DNA of 64,000 bases from GCA-003244245 sp050699975 (GTDB taxonomy: Bacteria; Actinomycetota; Actinomycetes; Mycobacteriales; Pseudonocardiaceae): contig JBOHGH010000006.1 of the NCBI GenBank assembly GCA_050699975.1, positions 1 through 64,000 on the forward strand. The letters run 5' to 3'. The notes under the pieces were generated by a model, which saw nothing but the letters and a program-made list of their open reading frames with translations, ran no database searches and was not told where the DNA came from. The position numbers and the translations under genes were made by a program. Positions 35,578 to 43,820 of this stretch are shown piece by piece. Position 1 is the first letter of the stretch, and the number at the start of each line of letters is the position of its first letter.

Positions 35578-36186
35578 ATGCCACTGGTGCCGCGTCACCT
35601 TGTCGCCTTCCTTGCCGCCGTTTTGCGCAGTCCGGCCACCATGGGCGCTGTGGCGCCGAGCTCCTCGCACCTGGCGGCCCGGCTGGCCGCTGTGGTGCCC
35701 CGGGTCGGGGAGCCGGTCGTGGTCGAGCTCGGGCCTGGCACCGGGTCGGCCACCACCGCTATCGAGCACCGGCTCGCTGGCCGAGGGCGGCACGTAGCGG
35801 TGGAGATCGACCTGGTGCTGGCCGAACACCTGCGCGCCGAGCATCCCGATGTCGAGGTGCTGGTCGGGGACGCCGCCGAGCTAGAGCGGCTGCTCGCCGA
35901 GCACCAGGTGCCCGCCGTCGATGCCGTGGTCAGCGGTCTGCCCTGGTCACTGATCAGCGCCGGCGCCCAGCGCGCCATCGTCGACGCGACCGCACGCTCG
36001 CTGTGTCCCGGAGGTTCGTTCACCACCCTCGCCTACGTGCACGCGCTGCGGATGACCCCGGCCCGGCGGTTCCGTGCACTGCTCGGCGAAGTGTTCGATG
36101 AGGTGCTGACCACCCGAACGGTCTGGTGGAACCTGCCTCCTGCGGTGACCTACGTCTGCCGTCGGCCGCACCAGGTCCGACCATGA
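35578..36186 (+). CDS. SAM-dependent methyltransferase (phospholipid N-methyltransferase-like)
   Basis: The 202-residue class I methyltransferase has motif I VVELGPGTGSATTAI, VAVEIDLVLAEHL after it, and a VVSGLPWSLIS motif IV typical of PmtA-like enzymes related to rRNA adenine methylases. The N-terminal FLAAVLRSPATMGAVAPSS is also usual in PmtA relatives. ATG 35578 fits this; TTG 35527 would add 17 residues. The substrate is not certain. Confidence 0.78.
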   Translation: MPLVPRHLVAFLAAVLRSPATMGAVAPSSSHLAARLAAVVPRVGEPVVVELGPGTGSATTAIEHRLAGRGRHVAVEIDLVLAEHLRAEHPDVEVLVGDAAELERLLAEHQVPAVDAVVSGLPWSLISAGAQRAIVDATARSLCPGGSFTTLAYVHALRMTPARRFRALLGEVFDEVLTTRTVWWNLPPAVTYVCRRPHQVRP

Positions 36187-36344
36187 GCCAGCAGTTGGCC
36201 GGCGCGGCAGAATAAACTAGTTATCCGACATTCCGGTGGCCCGCTGCCGTTTGGCGGCGTAGTAGTCCACACCCATACCTGCCGTCCACAGCCGACAAGA
36301 ACATGGCTGTCCCCCGAGGTGCTCCCGGAGGACCGTTCGACGGC

Positions 36345-37379
36345 ATGAGCGCACCCACCGCCGGTCGTATCCGGCTCTCTGACCCGGCTGAGCTGATCGC
36401 CGCCGTTCCACACCTGCTGGGTTTTCACCCGCATGACTCCGTAGTGCTCTTGGCACTGCACGGTAAGCGGCTGGGGTTGACCCTTCGAGCCGACCTGGTC
36501 GATAACGCCCAAGCACCGCGGCTGGCCGAACAGCTGCTGGCGCCGATCGCCCGGCAGCGACCCACCGGCGTGGCACTGGTCGTGATCGGGGGTGATCTCA
36601 CCCCGGACGGCGATCCCCCGCATCGCGCGTTGGTGGACGTCCTCGACTGCATGCTCGCCAGCGCCGAGCTCCCACTGGTTCACGCGGCCTGGACGGCCCA
36701 GACCGTGGGCGGCGCGCCGTGGCGTTGCTACGACGATCCGCTCTGTGCCGGCACGGTGTCCGATCCAGCCGCCAGCCCGCTGGCGGCCGCTACGGTCGCG
36801 GCAGGTGCGGTGACCTTCAGTAGCCGGGAGGAGATGGCCGCCCTGCTGGATGGGGAGGATCCCGCCGCCCTGCAACGCCGGGAGGCGCTCCTGGACGCGG
36901 CCGACGCCGACCACCCGATGGGTTCCGGGCTGATAGCCCGGCGGTTTGCGCGGCTCAAGGAGCTGCACCGAGCGGCGGCCGCAGGGGACGTCGTGCTGAG
37001 CGACAGTACTGTCGCCGAGGTCGCCTCCGCTCTCTGCGACCACCGGGTCCGCGACGCCTGCCTGCCCTGGTGTTCGGGTCCGGGCGCGGTCGCGGCCGAG
37101 CGGCTCTGGCTGGCTCTTGTTCGAGCGACCCCCGCACCGGAGCGGGCCGAACCCGCAGCACTACTGGCATTAGTCGCTTACCTCCGCGGAGACGGTGCGC
37201 TGGCCGGTGTCGCGTTGGACGCGGCGCTGAAGGCCTGCCCGCAGCACTCACTATCCGGGTTACTCCGGGCCGCACTGGACGGGGGACTGCCACCAGAGGT
37301 GCTGCGCACTGTCGCCGCAGACGCCGCCGCGGCCCTTCCACGACCTGCACGCAGGAACCGCAAGCGACGAAAGCGATGA
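36345..37379 (+). CDS. DUF4192 domain-containing protein
   Basis: A 344-residue protein with the DUF4192 start IRLSDPAELIAAVPHLLGFHPHDSVVLLAL, a family common in actinobacteria and of unknown function. It ends in a basic tail (ARRNRKRRKR). ATG 36345 gives the usual distance of about 8 residues to this block and has GGAGGA 12 bases upstream; ATG 36303 is the alternative. It converges with galE, with 5 bases between stops. Confidence 0.85.
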   Translation: MSAPTAGRIRLSDPAELIAAVPHLLGFHPHDSVVLLALHGKRLGLTLRADLVDNAQAPRLAEQLLAPIARQRPTGVALVVIGGDLTPDGDPPHRALVDVLDCMLASAELPLVHAAWTAQTVGGAPWRCYDDPLCAGTVSDPAASPLAAATVAAGAVTFSSREEMAALLDGEDPAALQRREALLDAADADHPMGSGLIARRFARLKELHRAAAAGDVVLSDSTVAEVASALCDHRVRDACLPWCSGPGAVAAERLWLALVRATPAPERAEPAALLALVAYLRGDGALAGVALDAALKACPQHSLSGLLRAALDGGLPPEVLRTVAADAAAALPRPARRNRKRRKR

Positions 37380-37384
37380 CCGGG

Positions 37385-38353
37385 TCAGCCGATGGCGCGG
37401 GTGGAATTCCAGGTAGCGAAGTTCCACGCATCGGCCACGATAGCGGCGAGCTCGGCCCGCTCCGGTTTCCAGCCCAGCTCATCGCGCGCTCGATCGCTGG
37501 CCGCGATGAGCACTGCCGGGTCGCCCGGCCGCCGCGCCGCGGGCTGCACCGGGATGGGGTGCCCGGTGACCTGCCGGCAGGTGTCCACCACCTGCTGTAC
37601 CGAGAAGCCCGTGCCGTTTCCCAGGTTGTAGATCCGATGCTCGCCAGGCACAGCCTGCTCGAGCGCAAGCTCATGGGCGTCGGCGAGGTCCACCACGTGG
37701 ATGTAGTCGCGGATGCAGGTGCCATCCGGCGTGGGCCAGTCCTGCCCGAACACCAAGATCTTCTCGCAACGACCGAGGGCAACCTGCAGTACGAGGGGGA
37801 TGAGATGAGTCTCCATGGTGTGCCGCTCGCCGTAACGGCCGTATGCCCCGGCGACGTTGAAGTACCGCAAGCTCATAGCGGCGAGACCGTGCGCGGCGGC
37901 GTAGGAACCGATCGCGTGGTCGATTGCGAGCTTCGTCGCCCCGTAGGGGTTAGTGGGCAGGGTGGCTGCATCCTCGGTGATCGGCACCGACGCGGGCTCC
38001 CCGTAGGTGGCCGCTGTGGAGGAGAACACCAGCCGCGGAGTTCCGTGCTCGCGCATCGCCTCGAGCAGCCGCACCGTGGCCACCACATTGCCCAGCCAGT
38101 ATCGCTGCGGCTGCGCCATCGATTCCCCGACCAGGGAGCGGGCCGCGAAATGCAGCACGCCGTCGAAACCCTCGGCCAGCACCGTCCCGGCGTCCTCGAC
38201 GGCGCCCTCGACGAACCGGCAACCGGCTGGCACCGCGTCCACGTGGCCGGTGGACAGGTCATCCAGGACCACAACGTCGTGGCCGGCTTCCACCAGTCGG
38301 GCGGCGCAGACGCTGCCGATGTAGCCCGCACCACCCGTCACCAGCAGCCGCAT
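37385..38353 (-). CDS. galE: UDP-glucose 4-epimerase
   Basis: GalE interconverts UDP-glucose and UDP-galactose, supplying galactose for cell-wall polymers. The 322-residue short-chain dehydrogenase has the NAD motif TGGAGYIGS, VLDDLSTGH, catalytic Ser in FSSTAATYGEP and the YxxxK in NPYGATK. RYFNVAGA and DYIHVVDLADAH are further GalE blocks. ATG 38353 is used because family proteins start MRLLVTGG; the frame from 38389 overlaps ideR. It lies downstream of ideR, 32 bases apart. Confidence 0.94.
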   Translation of the reverse strand: MRLLVTGGAGYIGSVCAARLVEAGHDVVVLDDLSTGHVDAVPAGCRFVEGAVEDAGTVLAEGFDGVLHFAARSLVGESMAQPQRYWLGNVVATVRLLEAMREHGTPRLVFSSTAATYGEPASVPITEDAATLPTNPYGATKLAIDHAIGSYAAAHGLAAMSLRYFNVAGAYGRYGERHTMETHLIPLVLQVALGRCEKILVFGQDWPTPDGTCIRDYIHVVDLADAHELALEQAVPGEHRIYNLGNGTGFSVQQVVDTCRQVTGHPIPVQPAARRPGDPAVLIAASDRARDELGWKPERAELAAIVADAWNFATWNSTRAIG

Positions 38354-38385
38354 TCGGTGTGGCCTGATTACTGCCGACAGCCCAC

Positions 38386-39081
38386 TCACCGCCGACGGGC
38401 CAGCACTGCGTGTGCAAGCGCGCCGTGTATCTCGACTGTGGACCCACCGCCGGAGAGCACCACCGGATGGTCTGCCCGCATCAAAGCGGCCACCTGCACC
38501 ACATTGCCGGGCACCGCGTCGACCTTGTGCAGGTCCGCCATCAGGGCCGGGTCCTCCTGCACGTTCTCGGCGATGCGTCGCACCTCCACCGTGCCGCCAC
38601 CGCGACGGGCCACCTCGTCCAAGCGCACCAGATCGGGCTCGATCGGGGCGGCGCCTTCCCCCATGCCGAGCTCGTCCAGGCCCGGGATCGGGTTCCCGTA
38701 TGGAGACGTGGTCGGATTGCCCAGCAGCGCGACCAGCTTGCGCTCCACAGCCTCACTCATCACGTGCTCCCAGCGGCAGGCCTCGTTGTGCACCTGCTCC
38801 CACTCCAGCCCGATCACGTCCACCAGCAGACGCTCGGCCAGCCGGTGTTTACGCATCACCGACGTGGCTCGGTTTCGGCCCGCCGCGGTCAGCTCTAGGT
38901 GCCGGTCGTCGGCCACCGTCAGCAGGCCGTCACGCTCCATTCGAGCCACTGTCTGGCTGACGGTGGGCCCGCTCTGTCCGAGGCGCTCAGCAATCCGCGC
39001 CCGCAGCGCGACCACACCTTCCTCCTCGAGCTCGAAGATGGTGCGTAGGTACATCTCGGTAGTGTCGATGAGGTCGTTCAC
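38386..39081 (-). CDS. ideR: Iron-dependent repressor IdeR (DtxR family)
   Basis: IdeR represses iron uptake genes when Fe2+ is plentiful. The winged helix domain reads TTEMYLRTIFELEEEGVVALRARIAERLGQSGPTVSQTVARMERDGLL. The metal-binding and dimerisation domain has EWEQVHNEACRWEHVMSEAVE with the family's Cys, Glu and His ligands. A C-terminal SH3-like domain follows. At 231 residues it is nearly identical in plan to mycobacterial IdeR. GTG 39081 has GAGGGAGA upstream; the longer frame from 39294 has no family support. Confidence 0.95.
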   Translation of the reverse strand: MNDLIDTTEMYLRTIFELEEEGVVALRARIAERLGQSGPTVSQTVARMERDGLLTVADDRHLELTAAGRNRATSVMRKHRLAERLLVDVIGLEWEQVHNEACRWEHVMSEAVERKLVALLGNPTTSPYGNPIPGLDELGMGEGAAPIEPDLVRLDEVARRGGGTVEVRRIAENVQEDPALMADLHKVDAVPGNVVQVAALMRADHPVVLSGGGSTVEIHGALAHAVLARRR

Positions 39082-39168
39082 ACCAGTCTCCCTCGGTTGA
39101 TGCCATGGTAGTGCCCCATCAGCAACGCTGTGGAGTATTCGCTGGCAGTGACCGGCAGGATGGATGAT

Positions 39169-40017
39169 ATGCATCCGCTGATCACGCCCCGTCAGCTGGC
39201 CGACCTCCTTAGCAGTCCCGAGCCGCCAACCGTGGCCGACGTGCGGTGGTCGCTCACCGGCCCACCCGGTCGGGTCGACTACCGGGCCGGCCACCTACCC
39301 GGGGCGATCTTCTTCGACGTGGACACTGACCTGGCCGGCCCGCCGGGTCCGGGCGGACGGCATCCCCTCCCGTACCCAGCGGCGTTGCAGGCCACCCTGC
39401 GCGCCGCCGGTATCCGTACGGCAGCACCGGTGGTCGCCTACGACGCCGCGGACGGGTCGGTGGCGGCCCGGTTGTGGTGGCTGCTGCGCTGGGCGGGACA
39501 CCCTGCGGTCGCGGTGCTCGACGGGGGGATCGCGGCGTGGCGTGCGGCCGGACTGCCGGTGACCATCGACGTGCCCAAACCCCGCACCGGCACGATCACT
39601 GTGCGGCCCGGGTCAATGCCAGTGCTCGACGCGCCACAGGCCGCGGCGCTGGCCGCCGACGGTGTGCTGCTCGATGCGCGGCTGCCGCCCCGCTACCGCG
39701 GTCAGACCGAGCCGGTGGATCCCCGGGCGGGCCACGTACCTGGCGCAGTCAACGCGCCGTTCGGCGAGCTGACCGATGCGCAAGGGCGCTGGCTCACCCC
39801 CACCCGACTGCGCGAGCTTGCGCGGCACTGGGGGGCCGCTGGCGCGGAGATTGGTGCCTATTGCGGTTCAGGGATCAATGCGTGTGCACTGGTGCTCGGG
39901 CTGGAAGTCGCTGGAATCACCTCCGCGCAGCGCCCGGCGGCGCTCTACGCCGGGTCGTGGTCGCAGTGGTGCACGGACCCCGACCGCCCAGCGGCCACCG
40001 GCCCGAGTCCCGGGTAG
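39169..40017 (+). CDS. Thiosulfate/3-mercaptopyruvate sulfurtransferase (two rhodanese domains)
   Basis: The 282-residue protein has an inactive N-terminal rhodanese domain (VADVRWSLTGPPGRVDYRAGHLPGAIFFDVD) and an active C-terminal one (LLDARLPPRYRGQTEPVDPRAGHVPGAVN). The active-site cysteine is in AYCGSGINACALVL. It transfers sulfur to an acceptor such as cyanide or thiols; the CGSG loop suits either substrate class. ATG 39169 is preferred (AGGA about 9 bases upstream); ATG 39160 is close. It is divergent from ideR. Confidence 0.9.
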   Translation: MHPLITPRQLADLLSSPEPPTVADVRWSLTGPPGRVDYRAGHLPGAIFFDVDTDLAGPPGPGGRHPLPYPAALQATLRAAGIRTAAPVVAYDAADGSVAARLWWLLRWAGHPAVAVLDGGIAAWRAAGLPVTIDVPKPRTGTITVRPGSMPVLDAPQAAALAADGVLLDARLPPRYRGQTEPVDPRAGHVPGAVNAPFGELTDAQGRWLTPTRLRELARHWGAAGAEIGAYCGSGINACALVLGLEVAGITSAQRPAALYAGSWSQWCTDPDRPAATGPSPG

Positions 40018-40065
40018 GGGTCGTCACCCGCAGCCTCCCTGCACCGGCCGGTAGCGTCTCGGGTC

Positions 40066-41238
40066 ATGAGCGCTGCTCGCGCGGCTGTCATCTGGGACGA
40101 GGCCTTCCTCGGCTACGACCTCGGTGGGCGCCACCCGCTGGATCCCATCCGGCTGGACCTCACCATCCGGCTAGCCCGCTCGCTGGGTGTGCTGGACGGC
40201 GTTTCGCTGCTGGCGCCGGTGCAGGCGACTGACGACGAGCTGCGCACGGTGCACTCCGATGACTACGTCGTCGCGGTCAAGAACGCGCCACGCGGATACG
40301 TCGGGCACGGTCTAGGCACCCCGGACAACCCGGTGTTTCACCGCATGCACGAGGCCTCGGCACTGGTCGCCGGTGGCTCGCTACTCGCCGCCGACGAGAT
40401 CCTCGCTGGCCGCGCAGCGCGGGCGGCGAACATCGCCGGCGGGCTGCACCACGCGATGCGCGACCACGCCTCGGGCTTTTGTATCTACAACGACTGCGCA
40501 CTGGCGATCCGCCGGCTGCTCGACGGTGGAACGTCCCGGGTGGCCTATGTCGATATCGACGTGCACCACGGCGACGGCGTGCAGGAGGCCTTCGCCGACG
40601 ACCCCCGGGTGCTCACCATCTCGCTGCATCAGCACCCGGGCACGCTCTGGCCCGGCACCGGGAACTCCGCCGACATCGGGGCCCCCGGCGCCGAGGGTTC
40701 GGCGGTCAACGTGCCGCTTCCCCCGGGCACCGGCGACGACGGATGGTTACGGGCCTTCCATGCGGTAGTGCCCGCCCTGCTGCGAGCCTTCGGGCCCGAA
40801 GTGCTGGTGACCCAACATGGCGCGGACACCCACGCCGAGGACCCCCTCGCCGACCTCGCGCTGTCGGTGGACGGCCAGCGCGCTGCGCACCGCGCATTGG
40901 CCGGCCTCGCCGACACAACAGCCGGTGGGCACTGGCTGGCGCTGGGCGGGGGTGGTTACTCCTTGTTCCGGGTGGTGCCTCGTTCGTGGACCCATCTGCT
41001 GGCCATCCTGCTCGACCGCGAGGTTGACCCGAACACCCCGGTGCCGGACACCTGGGTCGCCCATGCCACCACGGTGGCCCGCGGCGTGCAGCTGCCCGAC
41101 TCGATGACCGACGGTGCCGAGCCCCAGTGGACGCCTTGGGACGGGAACGCGGACACCGGCGTGGATCAGGCAATCGCGGAGACCCGGCGCGCGGTCTTCC
41201 CGCTGCACGGTCTGGATCCCGCGGATCCTCGAGACTGA
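40066..41238 (+). CDS. acuC: Acetoin utilisation/histone-deacetylase-like protein AcuC
   Basis: A 390-residue class I HDAC-fold hydrolase, in bacteria thought to deacetylate acetyl-CoA synthetase and related proteins. The HDAC pattern is clear: GGLHHAMRDHASGFCIYND, DIDVHHGDGVQEAF with zinc ligands, SLHQHPGTLWPGTG, QHGADTHAEDPLADL with a further Asp ligand, and GGGGYSLFRV. Typical length. No acs or acuAB genes are nearby. Confidence 0.92.
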   Translation: MSAARAAVIWDEAFLGYDLGGRHPLDPIRLDLTIRLARSLGVLDGVSLLAPVQATDDELRTVHSDDYVVAVKNAPRGYVGHGLGTPDNPVFHRMHEASALVAGGSLLAADEILAGRAARAANIAGGLHHAMRDHASGFCIYNDCALAIRRLLDGGTSRVAYVDIDVHHGDGVQEAFADDPRVLTISLHQHPGTLWPGTGNSADIGAPGAEGSAVNVPLPPGTGDDGWLRAFHAVVPALLRAFGPEVLVTQHGADTHAEDPLADLALSVDGQRAAHRALAGLADTTAGGHWLALGGGGYSLFRVVPRSWTHLLAILLDREVDPNTPVPDTWVAHATTVARGVQLPDSMTDGAEPQWTPWDGNADTGVDQAIAETRRAVFPLHGLDPADPRD

Positions 41239-41293
41239 TCCGTGGCCTGACGACGTTGCAACCTGCGGGGCTGGTCGTTCCGTCCGGTAGGAC

Positions 41294-41794
41294 ATGAGAC
41301 ACCTGAGATCTACCGTGGCCGGCCTCGCCCTCCTCGGTGCGCTCATGGCGTGCGCCCACCGACCCCAACAGGTCGGGTTCGGGGGAGATCCGCAACCGCT
41401 GGCACCGGTGTCCGGTGCCAGCGTGGCGATGGCCCGGGGGGAAACGGTGCCCGATTGGCCTGACCCGCCCCCCGGGGCACGGGCGCTGCCTTCGGCCCAG
41501 ATCGACTCCTCGGCACTACCGCCGGGCTATCCGCGGCTGGTGTGGACCCAGGGGGATGGCCGCCCGGTGGGGCTTTACGGTCAGGAGGGCGGCTGCACCC
41601 ACGTGCATGCCGACCTGCGGGAGCAGACCGCGCGGCTGGTCCGTGTCGCGCTGGTGGAGATCACCTCAAAGTCCGGCCCCTGCACCATGGACCTGCGTTT
41701 CCCGCCGCTGGCCGTGCGGCTTGATGCCCCGCTGGGCGACCGCACCGTCGTCCTTGAGCGCCAGACCTCGGGTCCGCTGCAGCCTCGACGCTAA
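41294..41794 (+). CDS. Predicted lipoprotein of unknown function
   Basis: The 166-residue protein begins with a basic n-region and hydrophobic core and has a lipobox-like LMAC near residue 20 (GLALLGALMAC). The mature part is Pro-rich, then has CTHVHADLREQTARLVRVALVEITSKSGPCTMDL, in which two cysteines could form a disulfide. I do not recognise the family. Just downstream is a bidirectional terminator shared with sigB. Confidence 0.7.
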   Translation: MRHLRSTVAGLALLGALMACAHRPQQVGFGGDPQPLAPVSGASVAMARGETVPDWPDPPPGARALPSAQIDSSALPPGYPRLVWTQGDGRPVGLYGQEGGCTHVHADLREQTARLVRVALVEITSKSGPCTMDLRFPPLAVRLDAPLGDRTVVLERQTSGPLQPRR

Positions 41795-41822
41795 CCTCGG
41801 TGAGTGGCATTGTGTCGAAAGT

Positions 41823-41858
41823 CGGAAGGCCGGGCCCCCCGACGAGCCCGACCTTCCG
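41823..41858. terminator. Bidirectional terminator hairpin
   Basis: Arms 41823-41835 (CGGAAGGCCGGGC) and 41846-41858 (GCCCGACCTTCCG) pair with one mismatch and a 10-base loop. It lies between the convergent lipoprotein and sigB genes. No T-tract follows, as is usual in actinobacteria. Confidence 0.7.
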
Positions 41859-42002
41859 GGGCGCGCGACAGCTTGCGGGTTGACCGCCCAAGTCGCGTGG
41901 CCTGCATCACGTTTTCATCACGTTTTAGCTGACAGTGCCCGGTCGCGCGCTGCGCCGTCAATGCCGCCATTCGAGCGATGACGCACCGAAACTGCAGGAG
42001 AA

Positions 42003-42977
42003 TCAGCTGGCGTAGGCCCGCAACCGTTCCGCACGATCTCCATGGCGCAGCTTGGCCATGACCTCGCGCTCGATCTGACGCACCCGTTCGCGGGATAGCC
42101 CGAAGCGCTTGCCGATCTGGTCAAGCGTGTGCGGCTGGCCGTCGTCGAGGCCATAGCGCAGCCGGATGACCTTCTGCTCGCGGTCTTCGAGGGTGGCCAG
42201 CACCCGGCGCAGGTCGTCCTGCAGCAACCCAGAGATCACCGCGGACTCGGCGTCGGTGGCCTCAGCGTCCTCGATGAAGTCGCCCAGTGGGGCCTCCTCC
42301 TCGGCACCGACCGGCATGTCCAGACTTACCGGGTCCCGGGAGTGGTCCAGCAGGTCGGCGACCTTCTCCACCGGGATTCCGGACTCGTTGGCAAGCTCCT
42401 GGTGGGTGGCCTCCCGGCCCAACCGCTGGTGGAGGTCCCGCTTGATCCGGGCCAGCTTGTTCACCTGCTCCACGAGGTGCACCGGAAGTCGGATGGTGCG
42501 TCCCTGGTCGGCCATGCCACGAGTGATGGCCTGCCGGATCCACCAGGTGGCATAGGTGGAGAATTTGAAGCCCTTGGTGTAGTCGAACTTCTCTACCGCC
42601 CGGATCAAACCCAGGTTGCCCTCCTGGATCAGATCCAGCAGCGGCATTCCGCGGCCGGTATAACGCTTGGCCAGCGACACCACCAACCGCAGGTTGGCCT
42701 CCAGCAGGTGGTCCTTGGCTTTGTGTCCGTCGCGCACCAGCCGCGTCAGGTCGTTACGCCGGGCCGGTGACAGCCGGGGCGCGGTATCCAGCATGTGGCG
42801 GGCGAAGACCCCCGCCTCGATGCGCTTGGCGAGCTCGACCTCCTGCTGGGCGCTGAGCAGCGCGGTACGTCCGATACCGTTGAGATAAACCCGAACCAGG
42901 TCGGCTGCCGGGCTCTGCGCATCCAGGTCTGCCTCAGTACCGGCGTCCCGTTCCATAGTCATCTGCACGGCGGTCAT
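42003..42977 (-). CDS. sigB: RNA polymerase sigma factor SigB (stress, primary-like)
   Basis: A 324-residue group 2 sigma-70 factor. Region 1.2 includes DLVRVYLNGIGRTALLS. Region 2 has ANLRLVVSLAKRYTGRGMPLLDLIQEGNLGL and TYATWWIRQAITRGMADQ. Region 3 follows, and region 4 is YGLDDGQPHTLDQIGKRFGLSRERVRQIEREV. ATG 42977 is supported by AGGAAGGA upstream; the longer frame from 43058 lies in the leader. The neighbourhood (ideR, galE) matches mycobacterial sigB. A SigH/SigR-like promoter stands upstream. Confidence 0.93.
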   Translation of the reverse strand: MTAVQMTMERDAGTEADLDAQSPAADLVRVYLNGIGRTALLSAQQEVELAKRIEAGVFARHMLDTAPRLSPARRNDLTRLVRDGHKAKDHLLEANLRLVVSLAKRYTGRGMPLLDLIQEGNLGLIRAVEKFDYTKGFKFSTYATWWIRQAITRGMADQGRTIRLPVHLVEQVNKLARIKRDLHQRLGREATHQELANESGIPVEKVADLLDHSRDPVSLDMPVGAEEEAPLGDFIEDAEATDAESAVISGLLQDDLRRVLATLEDREQKVIRLRYGLDDGQPHTLDQIGKRFGLSRERVRQIEREVMAKLRHGDRAERLRAYAS

Positions 42978-43084
42978 CAGGTTCCTTCCTGGGACGGATC
43001 CACGTGCCGACTTCGGGTGCGCTCCGAGTCGGCGCGCGACGCTGTACGAGCCTGCCAACGGGTACCCGCAGCGATGACTTTTAC

Positions 43085-43110
43085 AACGTCGGGAGCCCGG
43101 ATTCCGTTCC
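43085..43110 (-). promoter_or_regulatory. SigH/SigR-type promoter upstream of sigB
   Basis: On the minus strand GGAAC is followed by exactly 18 bases and GTT (43087-43085), matching the GGAAT-N18-GTT consensus of oxidative/thiol-stress sigma factors except for one base. Mycobacterial sigB is likewise driven by SigE/SigH. It lies about 110 bases before the sigB ATG. Confidence 0.7.
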
Positions 43111-43237
43111 CGGGCCCTCGCCTGGCACGACGAACGAGGGCCGGGCGAAGTGCCGGATCCGCCGGACCCTCAGACACTTCTCAGGTTGGTAGCCGTTTGA
43201 GGCTGCGATCGTCTGGGTTGGTAGCTCTTGAAGGGCG

Positions 43238-43663
43238 TCACACGTCGAGGAGCACCGTGAACGGACCGTCGGCGACGCTGCGCACGGCCATCATCGCGCC
43301 GAAGCGCCCGGGGACCACCATGGCGCCGCGGGCCCGGAGCCGGGCGATGACCTCCTCGATCAACGGCTCGGCCTGCTCCGGCCGGGCGGCCGCGGTAAAG
43401 GAGGGCCGCCGGCCCTTGTGAGTCGCCCCGTACAGGGTGAACTGGCTGACCACCAGCATGCCGGCGTCGGTGTCGGCGACCGAGCGTTCGTCGCGCAGGA
43501 TCCGCAGTTCATACAGCTTGCGGGCCATCTTCTCGGCCTGCGCGGGGCCATCGTCGTGGGTGACACCGAGCAGGACCAGCAGCCCGGGCCGATTCAGCTC
43601 GCCGACCACCTGGTCATCGACGAGCACCGCTGCCTCGGTGACCCGGCTCACCACGGCTCTCAT
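43238..43663 (-). CDS. dtd: D-aminoacyl-tRNA deacylase
   Basis: DTD hydrolyses D-amino acids mischarged on tRNA. The 141-residue protein starts MRAVVSRVTEAAVLVDD, has the SQFTLYGATHKGRRPSF catalytic block and the cross-subunit Gly-cis-Pro-type region ending in PGRFGAMMAVRSVADGPFTVLLD. ATG 43663 is the family start; the longer frame lies in the intergenic region before phaC. Confidence 0.94.
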   Translation of the reverse strand: MRAVVSRVTEAAVLVDDQVVGELNRPGLLVLLGVTHDDGPAQAEKMARKLYELRILRDERSVADTDAGMLVVSQFTLYGATHKGRRPSFTAAARPEQAEPLIEEVIARLRARGAMVVPGRFGAMMAVRSVADGPFTVLLDV

Positions 43664-43820
43664 GACAGGTCCAACCATGCGCGGGCCGCGATATCTAGGC
43701 TGAGCAGGACAGACACGGCGATGGATCCTGCCAGGCCAACCCGGTGAGGCCGACTTGCGCTGCACCCGCTGCGTCGGGACGCTCGTGGGGGGACCCGGAC
43801 CCAAGAGGAGGTGGTTGTAC

